A stretch of DNA of 64,000 bases, taken from a bacterium. GTDB lineage: Bacteria > Cyanobacteriota > Vampirovibrionia > Gastranaerophilales > Gastranaerophilaceae. The stretch covers positions 37,121 to 101,120 of the forward strand of contig JAFVAR010000047.1 in assembly GCA_017480425.1 (NCBI GenBank), in the 5' to 3' direction. The notes under the pieces were generated by a model. The model made no database searches. It was not told the origin of the DNA and saw only the letters and a list, made by a program, of their open reading frames with translations. The position numbers and the translations under genes were made by a program. Every line of letters starts with the position of its first letter. The first letter of the stretch is position 1. Of the stretch, positions 41,813 through 50,165 are shown piece by piece.

Positions 41813-42727
41813 ATGAACGAGAAAGAAAAACAGTATTTAGAAGAATTTAAAAGCTACTTAAGTGTTGAAAAAAACTTCTCGGAGCATACCTTAAGTGCAT
41901 ACTGCTCAGATATAATCAGCTTTATTCTATGGCTTGACGGGCAAAGTGTTACGGATGTAAATTTTGATAAACTTCGGGAATACTTACACTTCATTCAAAG
42001 ATTTGATTACAAAAAGACAACAATTGCACGCAAAACAGCATCTATCAGAACTTTTTACAAATTCTTGTTCAGAGAAAAATATGTTGATTCAAATCCGTCA
42101 ATATCACTTTCCGCCCCGAAACGTCCCAAACCGCTGCCAAAATTTCTCACTCCGGAAGAAGTGGAGCAAATTTTGAATAACGTAAAAATAGATACTCCTG
42201 CAGGATTCAGGAACAGAGTTATTTTAGAACTTTTATGGGCAACAGGCATGCGTGTGTCAGAATTAAGCAATCTTAATTTCGGAGATGTTAATCTTGAAGA
42301 AAATGAAATACGAGTTTTCGGAAAAGGTGCAAAAGAAAGAATTGTATTAATGTCAGACAGAGCAAAACAGTACTTAAGACAGTATATTAATTCTGCAAGA
42401 AGCCTGATTCCGGCTCCGGGGTATTCAGCACCCGACAATGATGATAATTCTCCGTTGTTCATAAACAATACCGGTTATCGTCTTCAAAATAAAACAATAA
42501 GAAAAGTTATTAATGAAACTGTAGAAAAAATAGAACTACCTAAAAAAGTCACACCACACGTATTTAGGCACAGTTTTGCAACAAAACTTATAGAAAATGG
42601 TGCAGATTTGAGAGTTGTTCAAGAACTTCTCGGTCATGCCGGAATTTCTAACACTCAAATATATACACACGTTTCCATGAAACACATGAAGGATGTATAT
42701 GAAAGTGCCCATCCGCATGGGAATTAA
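41813..42727 (+). CDS. Tyrosine recombinase XerC/XerD type
   Basis: 304 residues, usual Xer length. N-terminal SAM-like domain ('YLEEFKSYLSVEKNFSEHTLSAYCSDIISFILWL'), then the catalytic domain with Arg in 'LLWATGMRVSELSNL', Lys in 'FGKGAKERIVLMSD', His and Arg in 'VTPHVFRHSFATKLIENGADLRVVQELLGHAGI' and the nucleophile Tyr in 'NTQIYTHVS'. It resolves chromosome dimers at dif. Only one Xer gene is in view; XerC or XerD cannot be told, and no integrase-like flanks or dif-like site is evident nearby. A GAGAGAATG box precedes the ATG. Confidence 0.93.
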   Translation: MNEKEKQYLEEFKSYLSVEKNFSEHTLSAYCSDIISFILWLDGQSVTDVNFDKLREYLHFIQRFDYKKTTIARKTASIRTFYKFLFREKYVDSNPSISLSAPKRPKPLPKFLTPEEVEQILNNVKIDTPAGFRNRVILELLWATGMRVSELSNLNFGDVNLEENEIRVFGKGAKERIVLMSDRAKQYLRQYINSARSLIPAPGYSAPDNDDNSPLFINNTGYRLQNKTIRKVINETVEKIELPKKVTPHVFRHSFATKLIENGADLRVVQELLGHAGISNTQIYTHVSMKHMKDVYESAHPHGN

Positions 42728-42739
42728 AATTTGAGTTAT

Positions 42740-42793
42740 TAGTAAATTTTTGTAACAAATTTTTAATTTACTAGCAAAAATTTTTATTTTTGC
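42740..42793 (+). terminator. Two AT-rich hairpins after xerC/D
   Basis: TAGTAAATT / AATTTACTA (9-bp stem, 16-nt loop, 42740-42773) and directly after it GCAAAAAT / ATTTTTGC (42774-42793). T-rich tracts follow each arm. Together they probably end the recombinase transcript. The first loop includes a TTTTTGTAAC string like half of the activator box, but no TAAAG -35 follows it. Confidence 0.5.
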
Positions 42794-42813
42794 GGTTTAG
42801 AACATGTAGATAG

Positions 42814-42840
42814 TTGATAAAATTGAAAATATGATATAAT
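42814..42840 (+). promoter_or_regulatory. Extended -10 promoter of the gene at 42861
   Basis: TTGATA (42814-42819), 15-bp spacer, TATAAT (42835-42840) preceded by TGA (extended -10). The ATG is 20 nt further on, with GAGG in between. Confidence 0.5.
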
Positions 42841-42860
42841 TGGTATAAAGCGAGGTGTTT

Positions 42861-43193
42861 ATGAGTGAAATAAATGGTCCTAAATTTGGTGTTAATCAAG
42901 TAAATTTCAACAGTGTACAAAAACAAGGTCAGGAAATTCCTGCAGAAGCAATAGAAAATGATGAACAACCAAAATTAAAGGATTTTTCAGACCCCAAAGC
43001 AGAAGCTCTCGGTCGTTCGATGCTTATTAAAGATGCAGACAACACAAACCATGATTTAAAAACGCTGATAGACAACCCTCAAATTGCTGAAAACTCAGAT
43101 GAAATGTTTGAAACTGCATTCAAAGCTGCGCAAGATGCGGGAGTCGAAAATCCTTATGAAGAAGCAGCCTCTTTTTCAACAGGTAATATGTAA
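42861..43193 (+). CDS. Small acidic protein of unknown function, 110 aa, lineage-type N-terminus
   Basis: Start at 42861, 5 nt after GAGG; a GTG at 42855 is too close. The N-terminus MSEINGPKFGVNQVNFNSVQ is a variant of the short motif shared by other proteins here. The rest is acidic and hydrophilic, with a helical C-terminal part ('SDEMFETAFKAAQDAGVENPYEEAASFS'). No signal peptide, membrane helix or known domain. It converges with the 98-residue gene (1-nt gap). Confidence 0.68.
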   Translation: MSEINGPKFGVNQVNFNSVQKQGQEIPAEAIENDEQPKLKDFSDPKAEALGRSMLIKDADNTNHDLKTLIDNPQIAENSDEMFETAFKAAQDAGVENPYEEAASFSTGNM

Positions 43194-43194
43194 T

Positions 43195-43491
43195 TTATAT
43201 AATTCTTTGAAAAAGCTTGCCTAATCCGTATCCGCCTATTGAACCACAAGGCAGCGGAGAAAGTATACATGCGAAAATCCCCGGCAAATGTTGTTTTATC
43301 CCTTTTTTGTATGTAATTTTACCTATATATTTTGCCTTTCTTACACCCGTATAATGTCTGTATTCAGCGGCGGTTTTTCCCCGTACATATGCACCTTTTG
43401 TATCGCTGTATACACTTTTTAAACCGACTATTTCCTTCATAGCCTTTTCTGTTTGCTTTACGCAAGGTCCAAATAAACTCGTAATACGCAT
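43195..43491 (-). CDS. Small basic protein of unknown function, 98 aa
   Basis: AGGGAT lies upstream of the ATG. The product is basic ('AYVRGKTAAEYRHYTGVRKAKYIGKITYKKGIKQHLPG') and has a short hydrophobic, Gly-rich C-terminus ('IFACILSPLPCGSIGGYGLGKLFQ') that may touch the membrane. Three cysteines. No family recognised. It lies end to end with the gene at 43193. Confidence 0.6.
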   Translation of the reverse strand: MRITSLFGPCVKQTEKAMKEIVGLKSVYSDTKGAYVRGKTAAEYRHYTGVRKAKYIGKITYKKGIKQHLPGIFACILSPLPCGSIGGYGLGKLFQRII

Positions 43492-43608
43492 ATTATCCCT
43501 ATCTATATTGCTTATCTATATTTATAAAGTATTTTTTCAAAAAAAAATTGCCATTCATTTTACATTATATAAAATTAACAGAAATTTTTAAAATTACAAA
43601 ACTATATT

Positions 43609-45084
43609 TTAGACAGACACCCTCATAAATTTTTCGGCAATTTCTATAGGCACATTAATATCAGCATAACTCATTTCCGGATCTGCAATTGTTATTTCTC
43701 TTGTTTCTGAGTTATATGCCTTCAAAATATATGCATGAGCAGATTTTATGATTTGTCCGTTTGACAATTCCAAACATTGTGTATAATCAAATTTCTGTTT
43801 TGATTGAATATATTTTTTCCGTTCTGTTTTCCCGAGTTTTTTCAATTCATCCATATCTACGGGCGAATCCTCATCCTCACAAAAAAGCATAATAAATTCC
43901 AAAAATTCGCCATCGTTTAGATTTTCATATTTAGATTTATCAATTTGTGGAAATTTTAAGCTAAGAGTTTCTTCTAAAGAGGCTCTGCTTTGCATTGTTG
44001 TCCATCTTCCCGTTATTCCGGAAGGAGATGTTATAACATCCGTCATATTCATATTTTCATCTTCTTGGGAAAAATAAGTTAATCCAAGTGTAGCATGACC
44101 GTTTTCCAAGGCCTTCTTGATATTCTCTTCCGTGACAGCAACAGAATCTTCCGGCTGTTTTTCATCAGGAGAAGTAAATATTCTTTGTACATTTGTTGCT
44201 GTTGCACCTGTTAAAGCTTGAACCCCAAATCTTAAAGCATAAGCCATCTCCAAAAGCCGTACATCCATATCTCCCGTCACAAAGCCAGATTCTTCAACAC
44301 TTAACCCTTCTACACGAAGTTTGTTATCTAAAATGTCCCGTTCATATACTTTAATTGCGTTTTCCGGGTTATTTTTATCCATTGGAAATGTTACAACATA
44401 AAATTTTCCGTTATCATCAACTCCTTCTGTAACCATTTCACGTAATTGCTCATCAGTCAGCTGCGCAATCTGCGACAATGGTGCACAAGTACCTCTTTGC
44501 CCCTGAGAAAAGCTGCCTGCGTGGTAGTCTATAATATCAGAATTCTTATCTTGATTAGATATTACTTCTCTTAAATTATCCAATTCTGCACGTAAATCTA
44601 TATCATTTTCATAACCAGACAAATCCATATCCGGAATATAACTCAAAATTTCCTGCACTAATTCTTCATGTGACATTATTTGCGTTGACTTCAAATGTGA
44701 AATTTCCGGCAGATTTTGTAATCTCATGTCGTCTTTATATTTACTTCCGCACTCACTTCCTTGCGGATTAAAACCGTCTTGTTTTCCGTGTCCGATAAAT
44801 TTTGGAATATTCCAATCATCTTTTGCCGAAGGAAGATTCTTTAAATAATTTAAAAATGTAGTAAAAAGACTTATCTCACTTTCATCAACAATATCATTAG
44901 TATCTGTAATATCTATATATTTTGTAAAAATTTGTTGTCCGTTCTGAAATAATTCATTCCATATACTTGAACCCCTCTCTACTTTACCAGCATTTGCATA
45001 AACTTCAGCAAATTCATTCTTCGTAGTTCCTGTTTTTAATGCTCTTAGGGCATCATGATAAAATTTTTCATTAATGTTGGTCAT
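43609..45084 (-). CDS. Calpain-like (papain-fold) cysteine protease under a sigma-28-type promoter, 491 aa
   Basis: GGGAGGA precedes the ATG. The calpain pattern can be followed: Cys200 in 'SQGQRGTCAPLSQIAQL' (compare the family's QGxxGDCW-x-(L/S)-AA), His450 in 'QIIKSAHAYILKAYNSETREITIADPE' with a following Asp in 'ADPE' in place of the usual Asn-Pro. Residues about 55-75 ('DITDTNDIVDESEISLFTTFL') look like a degenerate EF-hand. No signal peptide. Calpain-type bacterial proteases are often secreted or act on host or self proteins. The promoter ties this gene to the flagellar sigma factor, so its product may be exported or act late in motility (inference). Confidence 0.78.
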   Translation of the reverse strand: MTNINEKFYHDALRALKTGTTKNEFAEVYANAGKVERGSSIWNELFQNGQQIFTKYIDITDTNDIVDESEISLFTTFLNYLKNLPSAKDDWNIPKFIGHGKQDGFNPQGSECGSKYKDDMRLQNLPEISHLKSTQIMSHEELVQEILSYIPDMDLSGYENDIDLRAELDNLREVISNQDKNSDIIDYHAGSFSQGQRGTCAPLSQIAQLTDEQLREMVTEGVDDNGKFYVVTFPMDKNNPENAIKVYERDILDNKLRVEGLSVEESGFVTGDMDVRLLEMAYALRFGVQALTGATATNVQRIFTSPDEKQPEDSVAVTEENIKKALENGHATLGLTYFSQEDENMNMTDVITSPSGITGRWTTMQSRASLEETLSLKFPQIDKSKYENLNDGEFLEFIMLFCEDEDSPVDMDELKKLGKTERKKYIQSKQKFDYTQCLELSNGQIIKSAHAYILKAYNSETREITIADPEMSYADINVPIEIAEKFMRVSV

Positions 45085-45121
45085 TTTTCCTCCCTAAACT
45101 TTATTTATTATCCAACATGTT

Positions 45122-45182
45122 ATAACGACATATTTACAAAAAACTTTAGAGACTAAATTATAAATTGTTACAATTGTTTACA
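45122..45182 (-). promoter_or_regulatory. Sigma-28 (FliA)-type promoter with upstream direct-repeat box, calpain-like gene
   Basis: On the minus strand: box TGTAAACAATTGTAAC (45182-45167), 18 bp, -35 TAAAGTTT (45148-45141), 11 bp, -10 GTCGTTAT (45129-45122). Only one -10 base differs from the promoter at 3668-3694. Transcription would begin near 45115, about 30 nt before the ATG at 45084. Confidence 0.78.
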
Positions 45183-45243
45183 TACAATCTCTAAAAGTAA
45201 AAATATAAGAATTATGCTACAATATGAAAGAGAGGGATAGAAT

Positions 45244-45939
45244 ATGGAAGAGAATAATAAACCGGTAGTTCACTTAATTTCAAGACCGGAAAATATGCTT
45301 AAAACTATTTATACAGCGGCAAGAACTTGTTATAGCGCTGATATGCCTATAAATATTTATAACGGGACAGATGATGAAGAAAAAATGCTTAAACTTATTG
45401 AGCGTGTAGTCGGCTCAGGTCATTATTCTGTTATTGAACACATACAAGTTACTTTTGCGATATCAAATGTTTCAAGAGCGTGTACTCACCAGCTTGTACG
45501 CCATCGACATATGTCTTTTTCACAAAAATCACAGAGATATGTAAAAGAAAAAGGGCAATTTGATTATTTAATTCCGCCTACAATAGCTAATAATGAAGAA
45601 TTAAAATCAAAATTTATTAATTTTATGGGCGAAATATCAAAGCAGTATCAAGAATTGGTTGATGCCGGAATTCCGGCAGAAGATGCAAGATCAGTTCTTC
45701 CAAATGCTTGTGCAACTTCAATTGTTGCGAGTTTAAACTTGAGAGAACTTATTCATATAGCAAATCTGAGATTATGCACACGAGCACAATATGAAATCAG
45801 AATGATGGTAAAAGCAATGTGCGACGAGCTTATCAAAGTTGAACCATGGTTAAAACCTTATCTCGTTCCAAAATGTGAACGTCTCGGTTTTTGCGATGAA
45901 GACAAGTCTTGCGGAAGGAAGCCTAAATTAAATCAATGA
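45244..45939 (+). CDS. thyX: Flavin-dependent thymidylate synthase
   Basis: 231 residues. The ThyX motif RHRxxS is present in 'LVRHRHMSFSQKSQRYV' (residues 86-98), with 'VIEHIQVTFAISNVSRAC' before and 'ARSVLPNACATSIVASLNLRELIHIANLRLCTRAQYEIR' after. It makes dTMP from dUMP with methylene-tetrahydrofolate, NADPH and FAD. GAGAGGG lies before the ATG. Its stop overlaps the next start (ATGA). Confidence 0.97.
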   Translation: MEENNKPVVHLISRPENMLKTIYTAARTCYSADMPINIYNGTDDEEKMLKLIERVVGSGHYSVIEHIQVTFAISNVSRACTHQLVRHRHMSFSQKSQRYVKEKGQFDYLIPPTIANNEELKSKFINFMGEISKQYQELVDAGIPAEDARSVLPNACATSIVASLNLRELIHIANLRLCTRAQYEIRMMVKAMCDELIKVEPWLKPYLVPKCERLGFCDEDKSCGRKPKLNQ

Positions 45940-46727
45940 AAAATCTGATTACTGCTTGTTCAATAATATTTGTATGTTTGGTTGCTTTTTATTTCTTTAT
46001 ACTTAAGCCTGAAAAGTACGAAGAATCAGATTTGTATGAAGCAATTATACATAGAGATTATATTAAAGTTGGTATAAATACGGATTCCAAACCATTTGGA
46101 TTTATTGATGAAAAAGGAGAAGTTCAGGGATATGATGCAGATTTTGCGAGATATATTGCACAATATATCTTGCAAAACCCGAATAAAGTTAAATTTATTC
46201 CGGTAACACCTGCAAACAGAATGCTTAAAGTATCCACTGATGAAGTGGATATGGTTATTGCGACAATGACAATAACTTCTCAAAGAAAAGATATTATAGA
46301 TTTTTCTGTTCCATATGATTCGGCAGGACAAGCACTTTTGGTTAAAACATCAAGTAAAATAACGTCTCTTGGAGAACTTAACGGACAAAATATCGGTGTT
46401 ATATGGGGTACAACCGCAGAAAAGAATCTTTTAAACATCATGCCTAATGCTCATGTTATGGGATTCAAAACATATAAAGAAGCGTACAGGGCTCTTAAGA
46501 ACGGACAAATTAATGCAATTACTTCAGATGATACTATTCTGAGTGGATTTGCGCTTGACGATAAAGAAGTAAAACTTTTACCTAAAAGATATTCAAGAGA
46601 ACCTTACGGCGTAGGATTTAAGAAAAGTAAAACAACACATAAACTCAGAAAGATTGTTAATGAAGCAATCATCGATATGAAACAAAAAAACGTTATCAAC
46701 CGCTTGCACAAAAAATGGCTCGAATAA
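45936..46727 (+). CDS. Membrane-anchored amino-acid-type solute-binding protein (family 3)
   Basis: 263 residues. A single N-terminal membrane helix (about 3-22, no clear cleavage site) anchors the protein. The type II periplasmic-binding fold follows: 'YIKVGINTDSKPFGFIDEKGEVQGYDADFARYIAQYI', 'VDMVIATMTITSQRKDIIDFSVPYDSAGQALLV', 'LGELNGQNIGVIWGTTAEKNLLNIMPNAH', 'GINAITSDDTIL'-like segments. It likely binds an amino acid outside the inner membrane. No permease or ATPase is next to it. It overlaps thyX by 4 nt, so it is expressed with it. Confidence 0.9.
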   Translation: MKNLITACSIIFVCLVAFYFFILKPEKYEESDLYEAIIHRDYIKVGINTDSKPFGFIDEKGEVQGYDADFARYIAQYILQNPNKVKFIPVTPANRMLKVSTDEVDMVIATMTITSQRKDIIDFSVPYDSAGQALLVKTSSKITSLGELNGQNIGVIWGTTAEKNLLNIMPNAHVMGFKTYKEAYRALKNGQINAITSDDTILSGFALDDKEVKLLPKRYSREPYGVGFKKSKTTHKLRKIVNEAIIDMKQKNVINRLHKKWLE

Positions 46728-47471
46728 CTACATATGCCTTGTTTTTGGATCAATCAACATGCCGGCAAGTTCATATGCTCCTTTAAAATCACGTCTTCTA
46801 ATCTTGTCTGCCGCACGCTCTTTATCATATTCTATAAAGCGGTGCTCAAAAACACATCTACCCTTCCAAGCATCTACTATTAAATAGCAAGATTTTGCAT
46901 CCGGTGTAAATGGTCTTCCTACGCTGCCGGCATTAACTACCGTCTTTTTATCAGGGGTTTGGAATCCGCACGGAATATGAGTATGTCCGCACAATATAAC
47001 ATCAGCATCGACATTTTTTAGCATTGCTTGAACTTCTTCCATAGGCGTATTCGGCAAAATATCTTCATTATTTCTTCTTGGAGAACCATGTACAAGCAGG
47101 AATTTAACCCCCTCTTCTTCAATTTCCAACTGCACGGGAAGGTTTTTTAAAAATGCTTTTTCACTGTTTGAAAGAATTTTTACATCATTTCTTAAGGCTT
47201 CAACCATAAGCGGAGCTTTACTCTTCATTGATTCATATAAATCAGATGAATAATCTGCAATCATTAAATCTGTATTTCCTTGAATCATAGAATACTTGGA
47301 ATCACGGGATTTCATAATAAAAAATCCTACGGTTTCCATAGGTTCAGGTCCTGCCATAGCATAATCACCTAATACAAAAACCTTTTCACACTTTTGCTTA
47401 TCCATATCTTTTATAACAGCATTTAATGCATCCATATTTCCATGAATATCCGAAATAACCGCAATTCTCAA
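46728..47471 (-). CDS. Metallophosphoesterase (YfcE/MJ0936-type calcineurin-like)
   Basis: 247 residues with every dimetal motif: 'AVISDIHGNMDAL', 'VFVLGDYAMAGPEP', 'MIQGNTDLMI', 'LLVHGSPRRNNED', 'VILCGHTHIPC', 'VVNAGSVGRPF'. The last ~60 residues ('RAADKIRRRDFKGAYELAGML') are an added helical part. Members remove phosphate from small phosphodiesters or proteins; the substrate is unknown. It abuts the binding-protein gene end to end and diverges from ispG. Confidence 0.9.
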   Translation of the reverse strand: MRIAVISDIHGNMDALNAVIKDMDKQKCEKVFVLGDYAMAGPEPMETVGFFIMKSRDSKYSMIQGNTDLMIADYSSDLYESMKSKAPLMVEALRNDVKILSNSEKAFLKNLPVQLEIEEEGVKFLLVHGSPRRNNEDILPNTPMEEVQAMLKNVDADVILCGHTHIPCGFQTPDKKTVVNAGSVGRPFTPDAKSCYLIVDAWKGRCVFEHRFIEYDKERAADKIRRRDFKGAYELAGMLIDPKTRHM

Positions 47472-47508
47472 AATTATGCTCCTTTTTTCTCTCAGTAAAC
47501 AATATTCG

Positions 47509-47517
47509 TGTTACAAT
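47509..47517 (+). promoter_or_regulatory. Extended -10 promoter giving a leaderless ispG mRNA
   Basis: TGTTACAAT (TG at 47509-47510, TACAAT at 47512-47517). The ATG at 47524 begins 7 nt after the box; there is no ribosome binding site and no clear -35. Confidence 0.55.
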
Positions 47518-47523
47518 CATTCT

Positions 47524-48588
47524 ATGATAAAAAGAAGAAAATCAAAACAAATTTCTATAGGAAACATCAAAATCGGAGGGGATGCTCCTATAAGTGTCCA
47601 ATCTATGTGTAATACCGACACAAGAGATGTGGAAAAAACCCTTGACCAAATAAATGAACTGGCGTCAGCAGGTTGTGAAATTGTAAGACTTGCGGTTTTG
47701 AATAAAGATGCAGCAGCGGCAATTAAAGATATAGTTAAAAAAACGCAAGTTCCGCTTGTTGCGGATATTCACTTTGATTATCGTCTTGCACTTATGTGTA
47801 TTGAAAACGGTATTCACGCACTTAGAATTAACCCCGGAAATATAGGGAAACGAGAGCATACAATAAAAGTCGTTGAAGCAGCAAAAAGCCATAATATACC
47901 AATAAGAATAGGCATTAACGGCGGTTCATTAGAAAAAGAATTTCAGGAAATGGATTTGCCTTTATCAGAAAAAATGGTGCTCAGTGCTATAAGACATATC
48001 GAAATTTTGGAAGATTTGAATTTTTATGATACAAAAATTTCTCTCAAATCATCAGATGTTTTAACAACAATTGAAGCTTATAAGCTAATTGCGAATAAAA
48101 TTGATTATCCTCTGCATTTGGGAGTAACTGAGGCAGGCACGTTAAAATCAGGATTAATTAAGTCTTCTGTCGGATTAGGTTCTCTTTTAAGTCAAGGAAT
48201 AGGAGATACAATACGAGTTTCTTTGACAGAAAATCCTGTAGAAGAAGTACACGCAGGTTTCGGAATACTAAAATCATTGGGATTAAGGCAAAAAGGAATT
48301 AATTTTATTTCTTGTCCGACTTGCGGAAGAACTCAAATAGATTTAATCGGACTTGCAAAAAAAGTGGAAGAAAAATTTAAAAATGTTGATTTACCAATTA
48401 CTATAGCTGTAATGGGATGTCCTGTAAACGGTCCGGGTGAAGCCCGTCACGCAGATTTCGGTATAGCCGGCGCAATAAAAGAAGGATACATTTTCAAAAA
48501 AGGAGAAATTATTGCAAGAGTTCCTGAATCTGACTTGATAAATTCGCTAGAAAATATTATAATGGAGACATATAGTTCAGTTAAATAA
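47524..48588 (+). CDS. ispG: 4-hydroxy-3-methylbut-2-enyl diphosphate synthase
   Basis: 354 residues from the ATG at 47524 (MIKRRKSKQISIGN); an upstream in-frame start would overlap the promoter and add 16 unlike residues. TIM-barrel part: 'GGDAPISVQSMCNTDTRDVEKT', 'PLVADIHFDYRLAL', 'LRINPGNIG', 'HLGVTEAG', 'SLGLRQKGINFISCPTCGRTQID'; the [4Fe-4S] cysteines are in 'CPTCGR' and 'MGCPVNGPGEA'. It makes HMBPP in the MEP route to isoprenoids. IspE of the same route lies at 53.2 kb. Confidence 0.96.
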   Translation: MIKRRKSKQISIGNIKIGGDAPISVQSMCNTDTRDVEKTLDQINELASAGCEIVRLAVLNKDAAAAIKDIVKKTQVPLVADIHFDYRLALMCIENGIHALRINPGNIGKREHTIKVVEAAKSHNIPIRIGINGGSLEKEFQEMDLPLSEKMVLSAIRHIEILEDLNFYDTKISLKSSDVLTTIEAYKLIANKIDYPLHLGVTEAGTLKSGLIKSSVGLGSLLSQGIGDTIRVSLTENPVEEVHAGFGILKSLGLRQKGINFISCPTCGRTQIDLIGLAKKVEEKFKNVDLPITIAVMGCPVNGPGEARHADFGIAGAIKEGYIFKKGEIIARVPESDLINSLENIIMETYSSVK

Positions 48589-48599
48589 GAATGGGTGTT

Positions 48600-48914
48600 A
48601 TGAAAAGAAATTTATTATTAGTATTAGCATTATTTATTGCTATTGGCATTCCTGCAAATGCAAAACTTACAGTAGAAGAATCTACAAGTCCTGAATATTT
48701 GATAAATAACGGATATTCGGAAGCTACTGCAGAAGAAATTATGATTATGAAAAATCGTATAAACGGTAAACCTGCAGAACCTTTATATGATAAAAAGAGC
48801 AGCAAATTTGCAAGATTTTGGAGAAATGTATACGGATATATTGATCCTTCCATAGATACTGACGAAAGAATTCATCACGACATACACATGTCTCCAAACT
48901 ATAAGGATTTGTAG
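48600..48914 (+). CDS. Small secreted protein of unknown function, 104 aa
   Basis: Signal peptide MKRNLLLVLALFIAIGIPANA-KL. An ATG at 48591 gives three more residues and is equally poor in ribosome binding site; the shorter start fits the signal peptide. The mature part is charged ('VEESTSPEYLINNGYSEATAEEIMIMKNRINGK', 'KFARFWRNVYGYIDPSIDTDERIHHDIH'), with three His near the C-terminus. It follows ispG by 11 nt and ends before a terminator. No family recognised. Confidence 0.7.
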   Translation: MKRNLLLVLALFIAIGIPANAKLTVEESTSPEYLINNGYSEATAEEIMIMKNRINGKPAEPLYDKKSSKFARFWRNVYGYIDPSIDTDERIHHDIHMSPNYKDL

Positions 48915-48935
48915 AAAGAATTTTTAATTTAAATA

Positions 48936-48977
48936 AAAAACAGATTAAGATAATTTACAATCTTAATCTGTTTTTCT
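48936..48977 (+). terminator. Intrinsic terminator after the ispG unit
   Basis: A 16-bp stem (AAAAACAGATTAAGAT / ATCTTAATCTGTTTTT) with an 8-nt loop, followed by TTCTTAT. It also lies just upstream of the aroC promoter. Confidence 0.85.
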
Positions 48978-48989
48978 TATATTTTATTA

Positions 48990-48995
48990 TATAAT
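48990..48995 (+). promoter_or_regulatory. -10 box for a leaderless aroC mRNA
   Basis: TATAAT at 48990-48995, 6 nt before the aroC ATG (49002); no ribosome binding site and no strong -35 box. Confidence 0.5.
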
Positions 48996-49001
48996 ATTTG
49001 T

Positions 49002-50165
49002 ATGGAAAAATTCAGATTTTTAACTTCCGGAGAAAGTCACGGGAAATGCTTAAATGCAATTATAGAAGGGATACCTGCGGGGTTTAGAATAAAAACGACT
49101 GTCATAAATGAAGAACTCGCACGCCGTCAAGTCGGATACGGCAGAGGCGGAAGAATGCAAATTGAACAGGATACCGTAGAAATCAAATCAGGTGTAAGAT
49201 TTGGCAAAACTACCGGCGCTCCGATTTGTATTGAAATAAAAAATAAAGATTATGAAAACTGGCAAGATGTTATGAACACAGAAAAACAAGAGTATACTGC
49301 CGAAGAAACATTAAGAAAAATTGAAGAAAAATCTTTTACCACAGTACGTCCAGGACACGCAGATTATGCAGGTTCAATTAAATATCATTTTTCCGACTTA
49401 AGAGATGTTTTAGAACGCTCAAGCGCTAGGAAAACTGCTATTGAAGTTGCAGTTGGCAGTATTGCAAAACAAATATTGAGAGAGTTTGGAATAATGGGAT
49501 TTTCACACGTTATACAAATCGGCAATGTTAAACTTGATTTTTATCCCAAAACATATACTCTTATCAAAGAAAAAGCTGAAAAATCTGACGTAAGGTGCGC
49601 AGACGACCTGACTGCTGACAGAATGCGCAATGCAATTGACGAAGCCTCGGAAGCAGGCGATACTTTAGGCGGAAAATTTGAAGTTATATTCGGGAATCTT
49701 CCGATTGGTCTTGGTTCATACGTTCATTGGGATAAAACTCTTGACGGGAGAATTGCACAAGCAGTAATGAGCATACCGGCCGTAAAAGCTGTTGAAATCG
49801 GAGCCGGAGTTGATGCAGCTTATTTAAAAGGCTCCCAAATGCATGATGAAATTTTTATAAAAAATAAAACCGTATATCGTAATACAAATAATGCAGGCGG
49901 GATTGAAGGCGGAATGACAAACGGTGAAACACTGGTTGTTAAAGGAACAATGAAGGCAATACCAACAATGCGCAAAGCTCTTGCAACTATTGATATTAAA
50001 GAAATGAAGCCTGCCAGTGCGCATTTTGAACGCTCTGATACATGCGCAGTTCCGGCATGTTCTGTCGTAGCAGAGGCAAGAATTGCTATAATTTTAGCTG
50101 ATGCACTGTTATCAAAACTCGGCGGTGACTCTTTAGAAGAAATCAAAGGTCGTATGAATGATTAA
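49002..50165 (+). CDS. aroC: Chorismate synthase
   Basis: 387 residues with the three family signatures: 'GESHGKCLNAIIEGIPAGF', 'YGRGGRMQIEQDTVEI', 'TVRPGHADYAGSIKYHFSDLRDVLERSSARKTA' and the late 'HFERSDTCAVPACSVVAEA'. It turns EPSP into chorismate and needs reduced FMN. First gene of aroC-aroK-aroB; its end overlaps aroK by 8 nt. Confidence 0.97.
   Translation: MEKFRFLTSGESHGKCLNAIIEGIPAGFRIKTTVINEELARRQVGYGRGGRMQIEQDTVEIKSGVRFGKTTGAPICIEIKNKDYENWQDVMNTEKQEYTAEETLRKIEEKSFTTVRPGHADYAGSIKYHFSDLRDVLERSSARKTAIEVAVGSIAKQILREFGIMGFSHVIQIGNVKLDFYPKTYTLIKEKAEKSDVRCADDLTADRMRNAIDEASEAGDTLGGKFEVIFGNLPIGLGSYVHWDKTLDGRIAQAVMSIPAVKAVEIGAGVDAAYLKGSQMHDEIFIKNKTVYRNTNNAGGIEGGMTNGETLVVKGTMKAIPTMRKALATIDIKEMKPASAHFERSDTCAVPACSVVAEARIAIILADALLSKLGGDSLEEIKGRMND

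Noticed and set aside
41813..42727. Tyrosine recombinase as an integrase of a mobile element
   Set aside because: Length, N-terminal domain and surroundings fit chromosomal XerC/D; there are no cargo genes or att-like repeats.
42740..42795. GTAAATTTTTGTAAC string with a later GCGGTTTA, resembling the activator box plus -10
   Set aside because: No TAAAGTTT -35 is present, the spacing is off by one, and the string lies inside a hairpin; an ordinary extended -10 promoter is nearer the gene.
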